A stretch of 64,000 nt of DNA from Longispora albida DSM 44784 (GCF_000379825.1 NZ_KB903825.1:604584-668583), one strand, 5' to 3'; shown: positions 1-9,052, numbered from the stretch's first letter. The notes: generated from the letters alone by a model not told the origin. Program-made: numbers and translations.

Positions 1-84
1 CTATTGTCCGATAATCCTCAGCGCACAGCACTTAGCTACCTCCTCAGTGGAGGATAAGTATGCCGGGGCATCGGGGAAAAGCGC

Positions 85-118
85 GTGGCCGCAGCGGAGT
101 CTTTATCGCTGCGGCCAC
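85..118 (-). terminator. Intrinsic terminator of the first SARP gene
   Basis: A perfect 12-bp inverted repeat (85-96 GTGGCCGCAGCG against 107-118) with a 10-nt loop lies just past the stop of the minus-strand SARP gene. Read on the minus strand the stem is followed by CGCTTTTCC, a short T run. Nothing else recognisable lies in bases 1-84 apart from a small 5-bp hairpin near 40-54. Confidence 0.75.
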
Positions 119-135
119 AATTGCCTGTAAAACCC

Positions 136-3100
136 TCAGCCGGTACTCACCGGAGCAATAGGCTCCATCACCGCCCGCCCGGACTTCACGAGTGTCCCGC
201 GCAGCTTCTGCGCTTCCTGCCGGGCGCCGTTGGCCTCCGCCTCGTTCTCGAAGTAGTTCTCGAGCGCGACGAGCACGTCCAGCGAATCGGCCAGCCAGTA
301 AGGCGTGCGCAGCCGGCGCCACACGCGCAGCGCCTCGGTGAGGCAGCCACGGGCCGAGTCCGTGCGGCCAGCCGACAGGTGCGCGGCGGCGAGCCTGCGC
401 AGGGCCAGCGCGCGGCCGAAGGACTGGTCGTGCTCCTGGTACACCATGAGGCACCAGGCGAGCATCGCCTCACCGGCCGGCAGCTGTCCCCGGCGGAGCC
501 TCAGCTCGGCGAACGTGAGGACGGTGTGCGCCTGGCTGAGCCGGTCACCGGTCTGCGCGTAGACCTCGCGGGAGGCCGACAGGCAGGCCTCGGCCTCGTC
601 GAGCCTGCCGCGGTCGAGGTGCACGAGGCCGAGGCTGCGCAGCGAGTGCGCCTCCCCCGGCTTGTACCCGGCCACCCGGCTCCCGTCCAGCGCCCGCTGG
701 TGCCAGGTCTCGGCCTCGTCCGGGCGGCGCTGCTCGCGGAGCGCCGTGCCGATGCCGTTGGCCGCGTACGCCTCACCGGCCGGGTTGCCGAGCCGCCGGC
801 ACAGCTCAGCGGCCTGCTCGAAGAACCGGACCGCGATCGCGTACTGCCCGCGCATCCGGTGCAGGTGCGCGAGCCCGGCCAGGCAGGCTGCCTCGTGGTG
901 CGGGTCGGCGAGTACCCGGGCGTCGGCCAGCGCCGCCTCGAAGCTCTCGATCGCCGAGTCGTACCGGTCCTGGATGGTGTGCAGCTCGCCGAGGTTGCGG
1001 TGCAGCGCGACGGCAGCCCTGCGGTCACCTGTCTCCTCCGCCAGGGCCAGCGCCTCGGTGTGCGTGCGCCGCCAGTCGTCGAAGTGGTTGCGTACCTCGA
1101 AGAACGAGGCCATGCTCGCGGCGAGCCCGCTGGCCAGAGGCGCGTCGCGCAGCTTGCAGGCGTGCAGCACGAGACTGACCATCGTGGACCGTTCGGCCTC
1201 GAACCAGGTCACCGGGTCCTTGGTCAGCTCGTCGGCCGCCGCCGGGGGCAGCGCCCAGCCGGGGGCCGGGTGCGGGGCCGTGCCGAGGAACCCGCTGGCG
1301 AGCTGGGCGTTGGCCCGTTCGGCGAGGTCCAGGTACGCCCCGCACAGCCGGAACACCGCCCGGTCGAGGTCCGGCTCGCGGTCCTCGGCGCGGGCGCGTT
1401 CCCTGGCGTAGACGCGGAGGATGCCGTGCACGCGGTACCGCTGGCCGCTCCCGGCTGGTTCGAGGAGGTGCACGTCGATCAGCTCGTCGACGATCCGCTC
1501 GGCGCGCTGTGGCGGCACGTCGAGCACCGCCGCCGCTGCCCAGGCCGGGAAGTCGGTGACCTGGAGCGTGCCGAGGAGCCGGAAGGCGCTCTGGGCCTCC
1601 GGGCTCAGCTCGTCGTAGCTGAGCGCCAGGGTCGCCCGGACCTCCAGGTCACCGGCTGCCAGCTCGTCGAGCCTGCCGCGCTCGTCGCGGAGTGCCGTGG
1701 CGAGCTGCCCGAGCTTCCAGTGCGGGCGGGCGGCGAGGCGGACGGCCGCGATCCGGACGGCGAGCGGCAGGTACCCGCACAGCCGCACGATCTCCGCCGC
1801 CGCGTCCAGCTCCGCCGTGACCCGCGCCCGGCCCACCACCCCGGCGAGCAGGGTGAGAGCCTGCTCCTCAGGGAGGCGGCCGAGCTGGAGCCGGTGCGCG
1901 CCCAGCCCGGCGAGGCTGGCCCGGCTGGTGACGAGGACGGCACACGTGCTGCTGCCCGGCAGCAGCGGCCGGACCTGACGTTCGGTGGCCGCGTCGTCGA
2001 GCACGACGAGCACCCGCCGGTCGGCGAGCAGCGAGCGGTAGAGCGCGACCCGCTCGTCGAGGCTCTCCGGCAGGGTGGACCGGCCCAGCGCCCGGAGGAA
2101 CTGGCCGAGGACCCCGGCTGGTTCGGTGCCGCGCAGGCTGGCGTAGAGCTGGCCGTCCGGGAAGTCGGGCCTGGCCTGGTGTCCGAGGTGGACGGCGAAG
2201 GCCGACTTGCCGATCCCGGCCTGCCCGACCACGACCACGGTCGCCGGGCCGTCGGCCTCCTGGGTGAGCAGCCCGGACGCGATCGCGAGCTGCGACTGCC
2301 TGCCCACGAACCCGCCGACGTCGGCCGGCAGGTGGCACACCGGCCCGGGCTCCTCCTGGGTCACCACCCTGGCCGGCGTGCCCGGGACCAGCTCGGCGAC
2401 CAGCTCCGCCGCGCCACGTCCGCTGAGGATGGCCTGTGCCAGCCGGTGCAGGTCCTCGCCCGGCTCGATGCCCAGTTCCTCGACGAGGGTCCGGCGGGCC
2501 GCGCGGAACACGCCGAGCGCGTCGGCTGTCCGGCCGGACAGGTAGAGGGCGAGCATGAGGCGGGCGCGGAAGACCTCGCGCAGCGGGTACCCGTCGACGA
2601 GCCCGACCAGCTCGGCGATGAGTGCCGGGTGCCTGCCGAGGGCCAGGTCCACGTCGAGCCGCTGCTCGAGGACGGCGATCCGCCGTTCCTCCAGCCTGGC
2701 GGCCTCCACCTCGGCGAACCTGCCGGTCACGCCGCCGAGGGCCGGGCCGCGCCACAGGCCGAGGGCCGAGCGCAGGCCGGTGGCCGCCTCGGAGACCTGG
2801 CCGGCCGCGAGCGCGCGCTCCGCTGCGGCGACCCGGGTCTCGAAGAGCTGGAAGTCGATGGCGGCCGGCCCGGTCCTGAGCAGGTAACCGTCCGGATGGG
2901 TCTGGAGCACGTCCCGGCCGGCCCCGGACTCGGCCAGTAACCGCCGGAGGGCCGACACGTACACCTGGATCTGGTTGCGGACGTTCAGCGGGGCGGCTTC
3001 GCCCCATACCCCGTCGATGATCTGCTCGACGGACACGACCGCGTTGCTGCGGAGAGCGAGTAGGGCGAGTAGTGAGCGGCGTTTCGGGCCGCCCAGGGCG

Positions 3101-3153
3101 AGACTTCGCCCTGCGGCGTGCACCTCGAACGAGCCCAGCATGCGAATATCCAT
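136..3153 (-). CDS. AfsR/SARP-type transcriptional regulator with NB-ARC ATPase and TPR domains
   Basis: A 1005-residue AfsR-like activator. The N-terminus (MDIRMLGSFEV, residues 1-95) is an OmpR-type winged helix. It is followed by a bacterial transcriptional activation domain (about 96-245), then an NB-ARC ATPase with P-loop GQAGIGKS near 310-317, Walker B RVLVVLDDA near 380 and the motif CGYLPLAVR. The last ~350 residues are TPR-like (LGELHTIQDRYDSAIESFEAA and similar). I place the start at 3153 because homologues begin at this motif; an upstream in-frame ATG at 3201 would add 16 unrelated residues. Such proteins bind direct repeats and activate antibiotic or development genes; the target here is unknown. 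A second paralogue lies at 5245-8265 and cell-wall hydrolase genes lie between them. Confidence 0.9.
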   Translation of the reverse strand: MDIRMLGSFEVHAAGRSLALGGPKRRSLLALLALRSNAVVSVEQIIDGVWGEAAPLNVRNQIQVYVSALRRLLAESGAGRDVLQTHPDGYLLRTGPAAIDFQLFETRVAAAERALAAGQVSEAATGLRSALGLWRGPALGGVTGRFAEVEAARLEERRIAVLEQRLDVDLALGRHPALIAELVGLVDGYPLREVFRARLMLALYLSGRTADALGVFRAARRTLVEELGIEPGEDLHRLAQAILSGRGAAELVAELVPGTPARVVTQEEPGPVCHLPADVGGFVGRQSQLAIASGLLTQEADGPATVVVVGQAGIGKSAFAVHLGHQARPDFPDGQLYASLRGTEPAGVLGQFLRALGRSTLPESLDERVALYRSLLADRRVLVVLDDAATERQVRPLLPGSSTCAVLVTSRASLAGLGAHRLQLGRLPEEQALTLLAGVVGRARVTAELDAAAEIVRLCGYLPLAVRIAAVRLAARPHWKLGQLATALRDERGRLDELAAGDLEVRATLALSYDELSPEAQSAFRLLGTLQVTDFPAWAAAAVLDVPPQRAERIVDELIDVHLLEPAGSGQRYRVHGILRVYARERARAEDREPDLDRAVFRLCGAYLDLAERANAQLASGFLGTAPHPAPGWALPPAAADELTKDPVTWFEAERSTMVSLVLHACKLRDAPLASGLAASMASFFEVRNHFDDWRRTHTEALALAEETGDRRAAVALHRNLGELHTIQDRYDSAIESFEAALADARVLADPHHEAACLAGLAHLHRMRGQYAIAVRFFEQAAELCRRLGNPAGEAYAANGIGTALREQRRPDEAETWHQRALDGSRVAGYKPGEAHSLRSLGLVHLDRGRLDEAEACLSASREVYAQTGDRLSQAHTVLTFAELRLRRGQLPAGEAMLAWCLMVYQEHDQSFGRALALRRLAAAHLSAGRTDSARGCLTEALRVWRRLRTPYWLADSLDVLVALENYFENEAEANGARQEAQKLRGTLVKSGRAVMEPIAPVSTG

Positions 3154-3291
3154 TCGACCCCGATCTGCGAATGAACGTTCCAAGCGAATCAAGTCACCCA
3201 TTATGGACGTCGACTGTCCTCAATGGAACATGTGAGGCCGGTCACAGGTCGTAACGCTGCCGGGGGCCTGGGCGATAAGCGCCGGAAAAGG

Positions 3292-3328
3292 GTGATGGCC
3301 GCTGGGATCGGGGTCCAGCGGCCATCAC
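3292..3328 (-). terminator. Intrinsic terminator of the amidase gene
   Basis: A perfect 13-bp inverted repeat (3292-3304 GTGATGGCCGCTG against 3316-3328) with an 11-nt loop. On the minus strand it is followed by CCTTTTCC. It ends the amidase transcript, 10 bp past its stop. Confidence 0.75.
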
Positions 3329-3338
3329 GTCTGCGGGG

Positions 3339-4403
3339 CTACGCGGTGACGTAGCGCATGTAGGTCGTCCAGTTCCAGTGCCGGCCCGGGTCGCTGTGGG
3401 TGGCGCCGGGGACCTGGTTGTGCCCGATGATCCGGGAGCGGGTCTTCGGGATGCCGTACTTGTTGCACATCGCCTTGGTCAGAGCGGCGCTCGACTTGTA
3501 CATCGCGTTCGTGAACCACTTCGCCTCGTTCACGAAGCCCTCGTGCTCGATGCCGATCGACTGCTTGTTGTACGTCGAGTTCCCAGCGTGCCACGCGGTG
3601 TCCTTGTTGCGGACCATCTGGGTGACCTCGCCGTTGCTCGACTTGATCACGTAGTGGGCGCTGACCTTCGCGCTGCCGTTCTTGAACCAGGAAATACTAC
3701 CGGCATACGAGCCCTGCGTGACGTGAATGACTACGTACTTGATGGAGTTCCCGCCCCGCCCGGTGGCGTAGTTGTTCGAGTGGGCCGCCGACCACTTGGC
3801 CGGGCCGTAGTCGGAGCTCATCAGCTCGCCGAGCGGGGCGACACCGGCCAGCTCGCCGCGCTGCGGCGCGACGGTACGCGGCGTGACGTGCGCGGCGTCC
3901 CTGATCCCGGTACCGAGGGCCTCGTAGACGGTGTCGGCGTAGAGGCGGGCGGTGGGCGCGTCGGCGGCGTTGCCGTACCGGGCGACGACCGGGTACCACT
4001 TGTTGATGTCCTGCCGGTCGGCCGGGGTCAGGCCGGCCTCGTCGGCGTAGGCCCGGAGTACGGCCGCACCGCCACGGATGTTGGCCGTGGTGTCCTTCTG
4101 GAGCGTGACGACGGAGACGCCCGTGAGGACGGAGGCCCGGTCCAGGCTGGTCGCGCTCGGGTTGCTCACCAGGTGCATCACCCCGTACCCGTTACTGGCG
4201 CTCGGCTGGCCCTGGTGGCCGTCGAAGCCGCTCTCTGAGTACGCGACGGCCGCGAGGAGGTCGCGGGGCACCTGGTACTCGGCGCCGGCCGCCGTGAAGG
4301 CCCCGTCGAGCCCGCCCGCCGGTGCCGCGCTGGCCGGCTGGGCCAGGCCGCTGAGCGAGGCCACCACGACGCCGCCGAGCAGTAACGCTGCCAACTTGCG
4401 CAT
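3339..4403 (-). CDS. Secreted N-acetylmuramoyl-L-alanine amidase with N-terminal lysozyme-like domain
   Basis: A 354-residue exported peptidoglycan hydrolase. The start at 4403 (MRKLAALLLGG) begins a Sec signal peptide ending near ASA-APA and has an AGGATGG-like ribosome site upstream; a longer in-frame reading upstream is rejected. Residues about 30-165 look like a transglycosylase/lysozyme fold (AAVAYSESGFD, NGYGVMHL). Residues about 200-354 are an Amidase_2/PGRP domain with zinc ligands in VVIHVTQG and the late HSDPG motif, and IGIEHEGFV in between. It should cleave the lactyl-Ala bond of peptidoglycan outside the cell. It is divergent from a CHAP-domain hydrolase, so the two are probably co-regulated. 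Confidence 0.88.
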   Translation of the reverse strand: MRKLAALLLGGVVVASLSGLAQPASAAPAGGLDGAFTAAGAEYQVPRDLLAAVAYSESGFDGHQGQPSASNGYGVMHLVSNPSATSLDRASVLTGVSVVTLQKDTTANIRGGAAVLRAYADEAGLTPADRQDINKWYPVVARYGNAADAPTARLYADTVYEALGTGIRDAAHVTPRTVAPQRGELAGVAPLGELMSSDYGPAKWSAAHSNNYATGRGGNSIKYVVIHVTQGSYAGSISWFKNGSAKVSAHYVIKSSNGEVTQMVRNKDTAWHAGNSTYNKQSIGIEHEGFVNEAKWFTNAMYKSSAALTKAMCNKYGIPKTRSRIIGHNQVPGATHSDPGRHWNWTTYMRYVTA

Positions 4404-4460
4404 GTCATCACCATCCTGTGTGGAGCGCTGACTTGATGGGGTGAAGCCTGCGCGCCGGTA

Positions 4461-4501
4461 CTGAACGAGTGCTGAACAGGACGCTGAACGGAGTACTGAA
4501 C
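4461..4501. promoter_or_regulatory. Four CTGAAC direct repeats in a divergent promoter region
   Basis: CTGAAC occurs at 4461, 4472, 4484 and 4496, spacings of 11, 12 and 12 bp (GTTCAG on the minus strand). Direct repeats at one helical turn are the known layout both of SARP operators and of actinomycete PHO boxes (GTTCACC-type units). They lie between the amidase start (4403) and the CHAP gene start (4652), so one bound protein could control both hydrolases. The remaining sequence of this 248-bp gap shows no other structure I can name. Confidence 0.5.
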
Positions 4502-4651
4502 GAAATGCTGTCGCTTTTGCGGCACTTGCGGGGAGCAAACAACGGCCGGCCAGGCACTTCAGCGTTTCTTCAACCGGGCCCGGCAGATTCGGTGCCATCG
4601 AGGCCGCCCCGAGCCGGGAGCGGCCCGCCACCCCCACCGAAGGGAAGCACC

Positions 4652-5170
4652 ATGTCTGCTCTGACCATGAAGCGGGCCGGCGCCCTGCTGGCCGGCGTGA
4701 CCGCGATCGTCGCCCTGACCGCAGGCCAGGCCAACGCGGCCCCCACCCTGGGCGAGAAGATCGCCGCGAAGGCGAAGACGCAGGTCGGCGTCAAGGAGAC
4801 CGGTAACAACTGCAACCCGTACGGCCCGTGCCAGGCGTGGTGCGCCGACTTCGTGCGCTGGGTCTGGAAGAAGTCCGGCGCGAAGACCTCCGGCACCAAC
4901 TCGCTCGCCGCCAGCTTCAAGTCCTACGGCCAGGCCAACGGCACCTACCGCGGCCGGACCGGCACGCCCAAGGTCGGCGACGCCGTGATGTTCGACTGGA
5001 ACAACGACGGCAAGATCGACCACGTCTCGATCGTGGTGAAGGTCGGCAGCACCACGATCGACACTGTCGGCGGCAACGAGAGCGGCGCGGTCCGCCACAA
5101 GACCGGCTCCACCGCGATCAAGCGCTCCAACCCCGACATCGTCGGCTACACCACCGCCAAGGCCGCCTGA
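4652..5170 (+). CDS. Secreted CHAP-domain peptidoglycan hydrolase
   Basis: A 172-residue exported protein. ATG at 4652 is preceded by GAAGGGA; a signal peptide (MKRAGALLAGVTAIVALTAG...NAA) follows. The mature part is a single CHAP domain: the catalytic Cys is in CQAWCADFVRW and the His in KIDHVSIVV, with a following Asn/Glu region (VGGNESG). CHAP enzymes act as amidases or endopeptidases on peptidoglycan peptides. It is divergent from the amidase gene and followed by a strong bidirectional terminator. Confidence 0.88.
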   Translation: MSALTMKRAGALLAGVTAIVALTAGQANAAPTLGEKIAAKAKTQVGVKETGNNCNPYGPCQAWCADFVRWVWKKSGAKTSGTNSLAASFKSYGQANGTYRGRTGTPKVGDAVMFDWNNDGKIDHVSIVVKVGSTTIDTVGGNESGAVRHKTGSTAIKRSNPDIVGYTTAKAA

Positions 5171-5177
5171 CCAGCAC

Positions 5178-5248
5178 CTGAACGCACGCTCTGAGGGGTT
5201 CCGGGGCCGGGCTCGCGACACGCGGGCCCGGCCCCGGCGTGCGTTCAG
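5178..5248. terminator. Large bidirectional terminator
   Basis: A nested inverted repeat. The outer arms CTGAACGCACG (5178-5188) and CGTGCGTTCAG (5238-5248) are perfect. The inner 17-bp stem (5201-5217 with 5221-5237) has one G-T pair and a 3-nt loop. It sits between the convergent CHAP gene and second SARP gene and covers the SARP stop codon. Confidence 0.8.
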
Positions 5249-8200
5249 CAGCCGGGTTCGGGAAGATCCAGGTAGGACAGAAGATCAAGACCTTCTCTGC
5301 GGTACTCCGAGCCAGCGGCTCCCAGCGCCTGCGCCAGCCCCAGCAAGGCCCGCGCCGACTGGTACAGGTCGGCGTCCCCAGCCGCGAGGACGGCCCGGAA
5401 GGTGGCCTCCGCCGCCGGGTCCCCGGCCGCCAGCTCGCACTCCCCGATCGCGTTGAACACGTCGCGGAAGAGTGGCGGATCGCCGGCCCCGATGACCAGG
5501 GCGCGGATCGCCGCACAGTGCGCGGCCGCCTCCTCGTGCCTGCCGAGCCGGGCCAGGCCGACCGCCGCCGTACCGTGCGGCCGGGCCACGTCCGGCTGGC
5601 CGTCGAGCCCGCCGAACATGTCCACGGCGGCCAGCGCGGCCTCGACGGCCTGCGAGTACCGGCCAGCGCGGAGCAGAGCGTGCGCCTCGGTGGCCACGCA
5701 CGCGCCCTCCCCGTGCGTGTCGCCGATCCCGGCGAAGAGCGCGCGGGACTCGTGGAAGCAGCCGATCGCGCGTTCCCAGTGGCCCCGCCGGCTCAGGATG
5801 TTGCCGTAGTTGAGCAGGAGCGTGGCCCGGCCGAGCGGGAAACCGTCCAGCACGAGCTTGAGGGCCTGCTCGTAGTCGCTGACCGCACGCAGGGTGTGTC
5901 CCAGGTGGACGTACGCGATGGCCCGGCAGTTGAGGACCATCGCCGTGCCGCGCGAGTCGCCCAGCTCCTCGAAGAGCGCGAGCGCCCGGTCGTAGTACCC
6001 GACGGACTCGGCGGTGTGGCCCTGCTTCCGGCGGGCGTTGCCGAAGTTGCCGAGCGAGCGGGCCTGGCCCATCAGGTCACCGGCGGTGTCGCGGAGCCCG
6101 ATCGCGCGCTCGTGGCACTCGGTGGCCTCCGCGAGCCTGCCCAGCTCGCCGTACGCCAGGCCGAGGCTGTTCAGGATCTCGCCCTCGGCGTGCGGCTCGG
6201 CCAGCTCCCTGGCGGCTGTCAGGGCCTGCCTGCCGGTGCCGAGCCAGTCGGCGAGGTAGCCGCGTGTGTGGAAGTACCTGGTGAGCGTGTGCGCCAGCCG
6301 CCAGGTGTGGCTGTGCAGCCCGGCAGCCGATGCGTGCCCGACCAGGGCGACGAGGGCCGGCCGCTCCGTCTCGAACCAGGCCAGCGCCGCCCCGTGGTCC
6401 GCGAACTCAGGAGCCGCCCGGCCGGGCACCGTGGTCCGCACGTGCGTGGGGTCCATCCGGGTCGCGGCCACGGTCGCCGCGTCGAGGTACCAGCCGAGCA
6501 GCCTGCCGATGGCCGCGTCACGCTCGGCCGGGGTGTCCTCGGCCGCCGACAGGTCAGCCGCGTACTCCCTGAGCAGGTCGTGGAGCCGCCAGCGGTCCCC
6601 GGACGGCTCGATCAGGTACGCGGCGGCCAGCCGGTCGAGCGCTCCGGCCGGGTCGGTGCCGGTGAGGGCGGTGATCGCCGCCGGGTCGGGTTCCGGGGCC
6701 GGGCTCAGGCCGAGCAGGCGGAAGACGCGGCGCGCCTCGGGGTCCGCTGCCCGGTACGACAGCTCAAAGGTCGCGCGGACCGCCGCCTGCGGGTCGTCGC
6801 CCGAGGCCAGCGCCGCGAGCCGCCCCGGGCTGCCGAGCTGGGCCACGAGGTCGCTGGCCCGCTGGTCAGGGTCGGCGGCGAGCCCGGCAGCCACCAGGCG
6901 CAGCGCGAGCGGCAGGTACCCGCAGAGCCTCGCCAGCTCCGCGGCCTCCGCCGTGGACGGAGCCAGCGGCCCGAGCACACCCGTCAGCAGGCCCACCGCG
7001 TCCGGCTCGGTGAGTACTCCCAGGTGGACGGTGCGGAAGTCGTGCGTCGCGGCCAGCCCGCGCAGGTCACCCCGGCTGGTGATCACCACGCGGGAGTGTG
7101 GCGTGCCGGGGAGCAGCTGCCGGACCTGGGCCGGAGAGGCGGCGTTGTCGAGAACGATCAGCATCCGGCGGTCGGCGAGCAGCGAACGGTACAGTGCCGC
7201 CTGTTCGTCGGGCTCCTGCGGGATCTGGGCCGGCGGGACGCCGAGGGCGCGCAGGAAACGGCTCAGCACCTCCTCCGGCGGGAGCGGGCGGGCCGGGGAG
7301 TAGCCGCGCAGGTCGACGAAGAGCTGCCCGTCCGGGAAGCCGGCTGCCGCCCGGTGCGCCCAGTGCAGGGCGAGGGCTGTCTTGCCTGCTCCCCCGGTAC
7401 CGGCGAGGACGGTGATGCCCGCCGCTCCGTCCAGTTCGGCCAGCTCGGCTGACCGGCCGGTGAAGCTCGGCACGGCGGCCGGCAGCTGGCGGGGCCGGGC
7501 GGCCGGGCCGCCTGAGGGCACCGGGTCCGTGGCTGGCGGCGCGCCGAGCAGGAGCTGCTGGTGCAGGTCAGCCAGTGCCGGGCCCGGCTCGGTGCCCAGC
7601 TCGTCGCGGAGCCGGGCGCGGGCCTGCGCGTACCGGTCCAGTGCCTCGGCCGTGCGGCCGGAGCGGTGCAGTGCGAGCATGAGCTGGCCGGTGAGCGGCT
7701 CGTTCAGCGGATACTCAGCGACCAGCCCGGCCAGGGCCGCGACGATCTCGGCGTGCCTGCCGAGGGCCAGCTCGGCGTCGTGGAGCTGGCCGAGGAGCGC
7801 GAGGCGTTCCTGGTCGAGCCCGGCCCTGGTCCGGTCGGCCCAGTCACCGGTCGCCCCGGCCAGCGCCGGGCCACGCCACAGCGCCGCCGCCTCCCGCCAC
7901 AGCGCCGTGGCCCCGGCCAGGTCACCGGAGCAGGCAGCCGCCGAACCCTCGGCGGCCAGTGCCCGCATCCGGAACACGTCCACGCTGGACAACGGGACGT
8001 CGAGGACGTACCCGCCGCCGCGCCTGGCGATCAGCCCGGCCGGGATCAGCCGGCGGATCCGGGCGATCTGGCTGTAGAGCGTGCTGCGGACAGCCGGCGG
8101 TGGCGCCTCGCCCCACACCCGGCTGATCAGCGTGTCCATCGGGACCGGCTGGCCCGCGTACAGGGCGAGAGCCGCGACGAAGCACGCCTGCTTGCCCGAG

Positions 8201-8265
8201 CCGACTTCGGCCTGCCCGCCGTCAACACTGACAGTCACAGTGCCCAGGAGGCCGACGTCGAGCAT
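5245..8265 (-). CDS. Second AfsR/SARP-type regulator with NB-ARC and TPR domains
   Basis: A 1006-residue paralogue of the regulator at 136-3153, with the same order: winged helix (1-95, GLLGTVTVSVDG), activation domain (about 96-240), NB-ARC with P-loop GTGGAGKT (289-296), Walker B RMLIVLDNA, CGYLPLALRL, and C-terminal TPRs (LGLAYGELGRLAEATECHERA and others). The ATG at 8265 has a strong GGAGGAG site 5-10 nt upstream. Sequence identity to the first copy is low outside motifs, so this is not a recent duplication. The binding target is unknown; the direct repeats at 4461-4501 are a candidate. Confidence 0.9.
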   Translation of the reverse strand: MLDVGLLGTVTVSVDGGQAEVGSGKQACFVAALALYAGQPVPMDTLISRVWGEAPPPAVRSTLYSQIARIRRLIPAGLIARRGGGYVLDVPLSSVDVFRMRALAAEGSAAACSGDLAGATALWREAAALWRGPALAGATGDWADRTRAGLDQERLALLGQLHDAELALGRHAEIVAALAGLVAEYPLNEPLTGQLMLALHRSGRTAEALDRYAQARARLRDELGTEPGPALADLHQQLLLGAPPATDPVPSGGPAARPRQLPAAVPSFTGRSAELAELDGAAGITVLAGTGGAGKTALALHWAHRAAAGFPDGQLFVDLRGYSPARPLPPEEVLSRFLRALGVPPAQIPQEPDEQAALYRSLLADRRMLIVLDNAASPAQVRQLLPGTPHSRVVITSRGDLRGLAATHDFRTVHLGVLTEPDAVGLLTGVLGPLAPSTAEAAELARLCGYLPLALRLVAAGLAADPDQRASDLVAQLGSPGRLAALASGDDPQAAVRATFELSYRAADPEARRVFRLLGLSPAPEPDPAAITALTGTDPAGALDRLAAAYLIEPSGDRWRLHDLLREYAADLSAAEDTPAERDAAIGRLLGWYLDAATVAATRMDPTHVRTTVPGRAAPEFADHGAALAWFETERPALVALVGHASAAGLHSHTWRLAHTLTRYFHTRGYLADWLGTGRQALTAARELAEPHAEGEILNSLGLAYGELGRLAEATECHERAIGLRDTAGDLMGQARSLGNFGNARRKQGHTAESVGYYDRALALFEELGDSRGTAMVLNCRAIAYVHLGHTLRAVSDYEQALKLVLDGFPLGRATLLLNYGNILSRRGHWERAIGCFHESRALFAGIGDTHGEGACVATEAHALLRAGRYSQAVEAALAAVDMFGGLDGQPDVARPHGTAAVGLARLGRHEEAAAHCAAIRALVIGAGDPPLFRDVFNAIGECELAAGDPAAEATFRAVLAAGDADLYQSARALLGLAQALGAAGSEYRREGLDLLSYLDLPEPGC

Positions 8266-8457
8266 GTCTCCTCCTCCGGTGGCGTGGCGATGGCTGGCGC
8301 GTGAGCCACAGATTGCAGCATCGCGGCCGGCCGTGGTTCAACGGCTGCCAGATCGTTGCAAGATCTGTGCCAGGTCCACAGTGCACTCTGGCGTCACCGC
8401 CCGGCGGGCGCGGACTGTCCTTCGCGTGCCCGCCGGCGTCACAGGAAGGGGAGGCCC

Positions 8458-8625
8458 ATGTCTTACCTGGTCAGCCCGCACGGTCACACCGGCGGCCAGA
8501 CCGGCGCCCCGCCGGGGGCTCACGCCGCGCCCGGCCCGGCGGCCGCCGAGCCTGCCCGGCAGCTGTCCCGCCCGCCGTCCCGTGGTCTGGATGGGACGCT
8601 GTGGGATGCGTGGTGCCGCCGATGA
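8458..8625 (+). CDS. 55-residue Pro/Ala/Gly-rich peptide coupled to a signal-peptidase-like gene
   Basis: The ATG at 8458 is preceded by a strong GGAAGGGGAGG. The stop TGA at 8623-8625 overlaps the ATG of the next gene (ATGA), so the two are translationally coupled. The peptide has no signal sequence; it is Gly/Pro/Ala-rich in the middle and ends in an aromatic, charged tail (LDGTLWDAWCRR). Codon third positions are almost all G/C, as in real genes here. I do not recognise a family. Its position before an S26-like protein makes it a candidate partner or substrate, which is inference only. Confidence 0.6.
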   Translation: MSYLVSPHGHTGGQTGAPPGAHAAPGPAAAEPARQLSRPPSRGLDGTLWDAWCRR

Positions 8626-9047
8626 CACCGCTACTGGTGATCGCGGGGGTGCTGGTCACGGCCGGGGTGGTGTGCGGGGTGCTCCGCAGCCAGTTCGCCG
8701 TCGTCACGGTGTCCGGCGCGAACATGGAGCCGGCCCTGCGCAACGACGACCGGGTGCTGGTGCGGCGGCGGAGGCTGAACCGGGTACGCCGGGGCGAGAT
8801 CGTGGTGATCGACCGGCAGCCGGGTGCGGACAAGGCGCTCCGCTGGCTGGTCAACCGGGCGGCGGCTCTGCCGGGTGATCCCGTACCGGCCGGCCTCGAA
8901 CCAGCGCTGCTGCTGGCGGCCGGCGACCGGGTGCCGCCGGGGCGGCTGGTGATCCTCGGCGACAACCAGGAACTCAGTTTCGACTCCCGGCACTGCGGCT
9001 ACGTACCGGCCGACCAGCTCCTCGGCGTCGTCGTCCGCAAGCTGTGA
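8622..9047 (+). CDS. Signal peptidase I-like (S26) membrane protein lacking catalytic residues
   Basis: A 141-residue protein with an N-terminal membrane anchor (about 1-20) and the S26 fold signatures: SGANMEPALR (31-40), AAALPGD, and GDNQELSFDSRHCGYVP near the C-terminus. In active enzymes the first motif carries the nucleophilic Ser just before Met; here it is Asn34. The general-base Lys expected before the LPGD motif is replaced by Asn78. The nearest Lys, at 71, is not at the usual position. The size matches short actinobacterial S26 proteins such as the nickel-SOD maturation type. As written it should be proteolytically inactive and may bind peptides rather than cut them. It is coupled to the 55-residue peptide upstream. 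Confidence 0.75.
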   Translation: MTPLLVIAGVLVTAGVVCGVLRSQFAVVTVSGANMEPALRNDDRVLVRRRRLNRVRRGEIVVIDRQPGADKALRWLVNRAAALPGDPVPAGLEPALLLAAGDRVPPGRLVILGDNQELSFDSRHCGYVPADQLLGVVVRKL

Positions 9048-9052
9048 TCCTG

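Noticed and set aside
85-2940. Very long open frame opposite the first SARP gene (and similar ones opposite other long genes)
   Set aside because: In 70% G+C DNA the antisense frames of real genes stay open. The products are Arg/Pro/Gly-rich with no motifs, while the opposite strand encodes clear domains.
4404-4651. Cyclic-di-AMP (ydaO-type) riboswitch before the CHAP hydrolase gene
   Set aside because: Such switches often precede actinobacterial cell-wall hydrolase genes, so I looked, but the conserved core motifs are not present; only CTGAAC direct repeats are seen.
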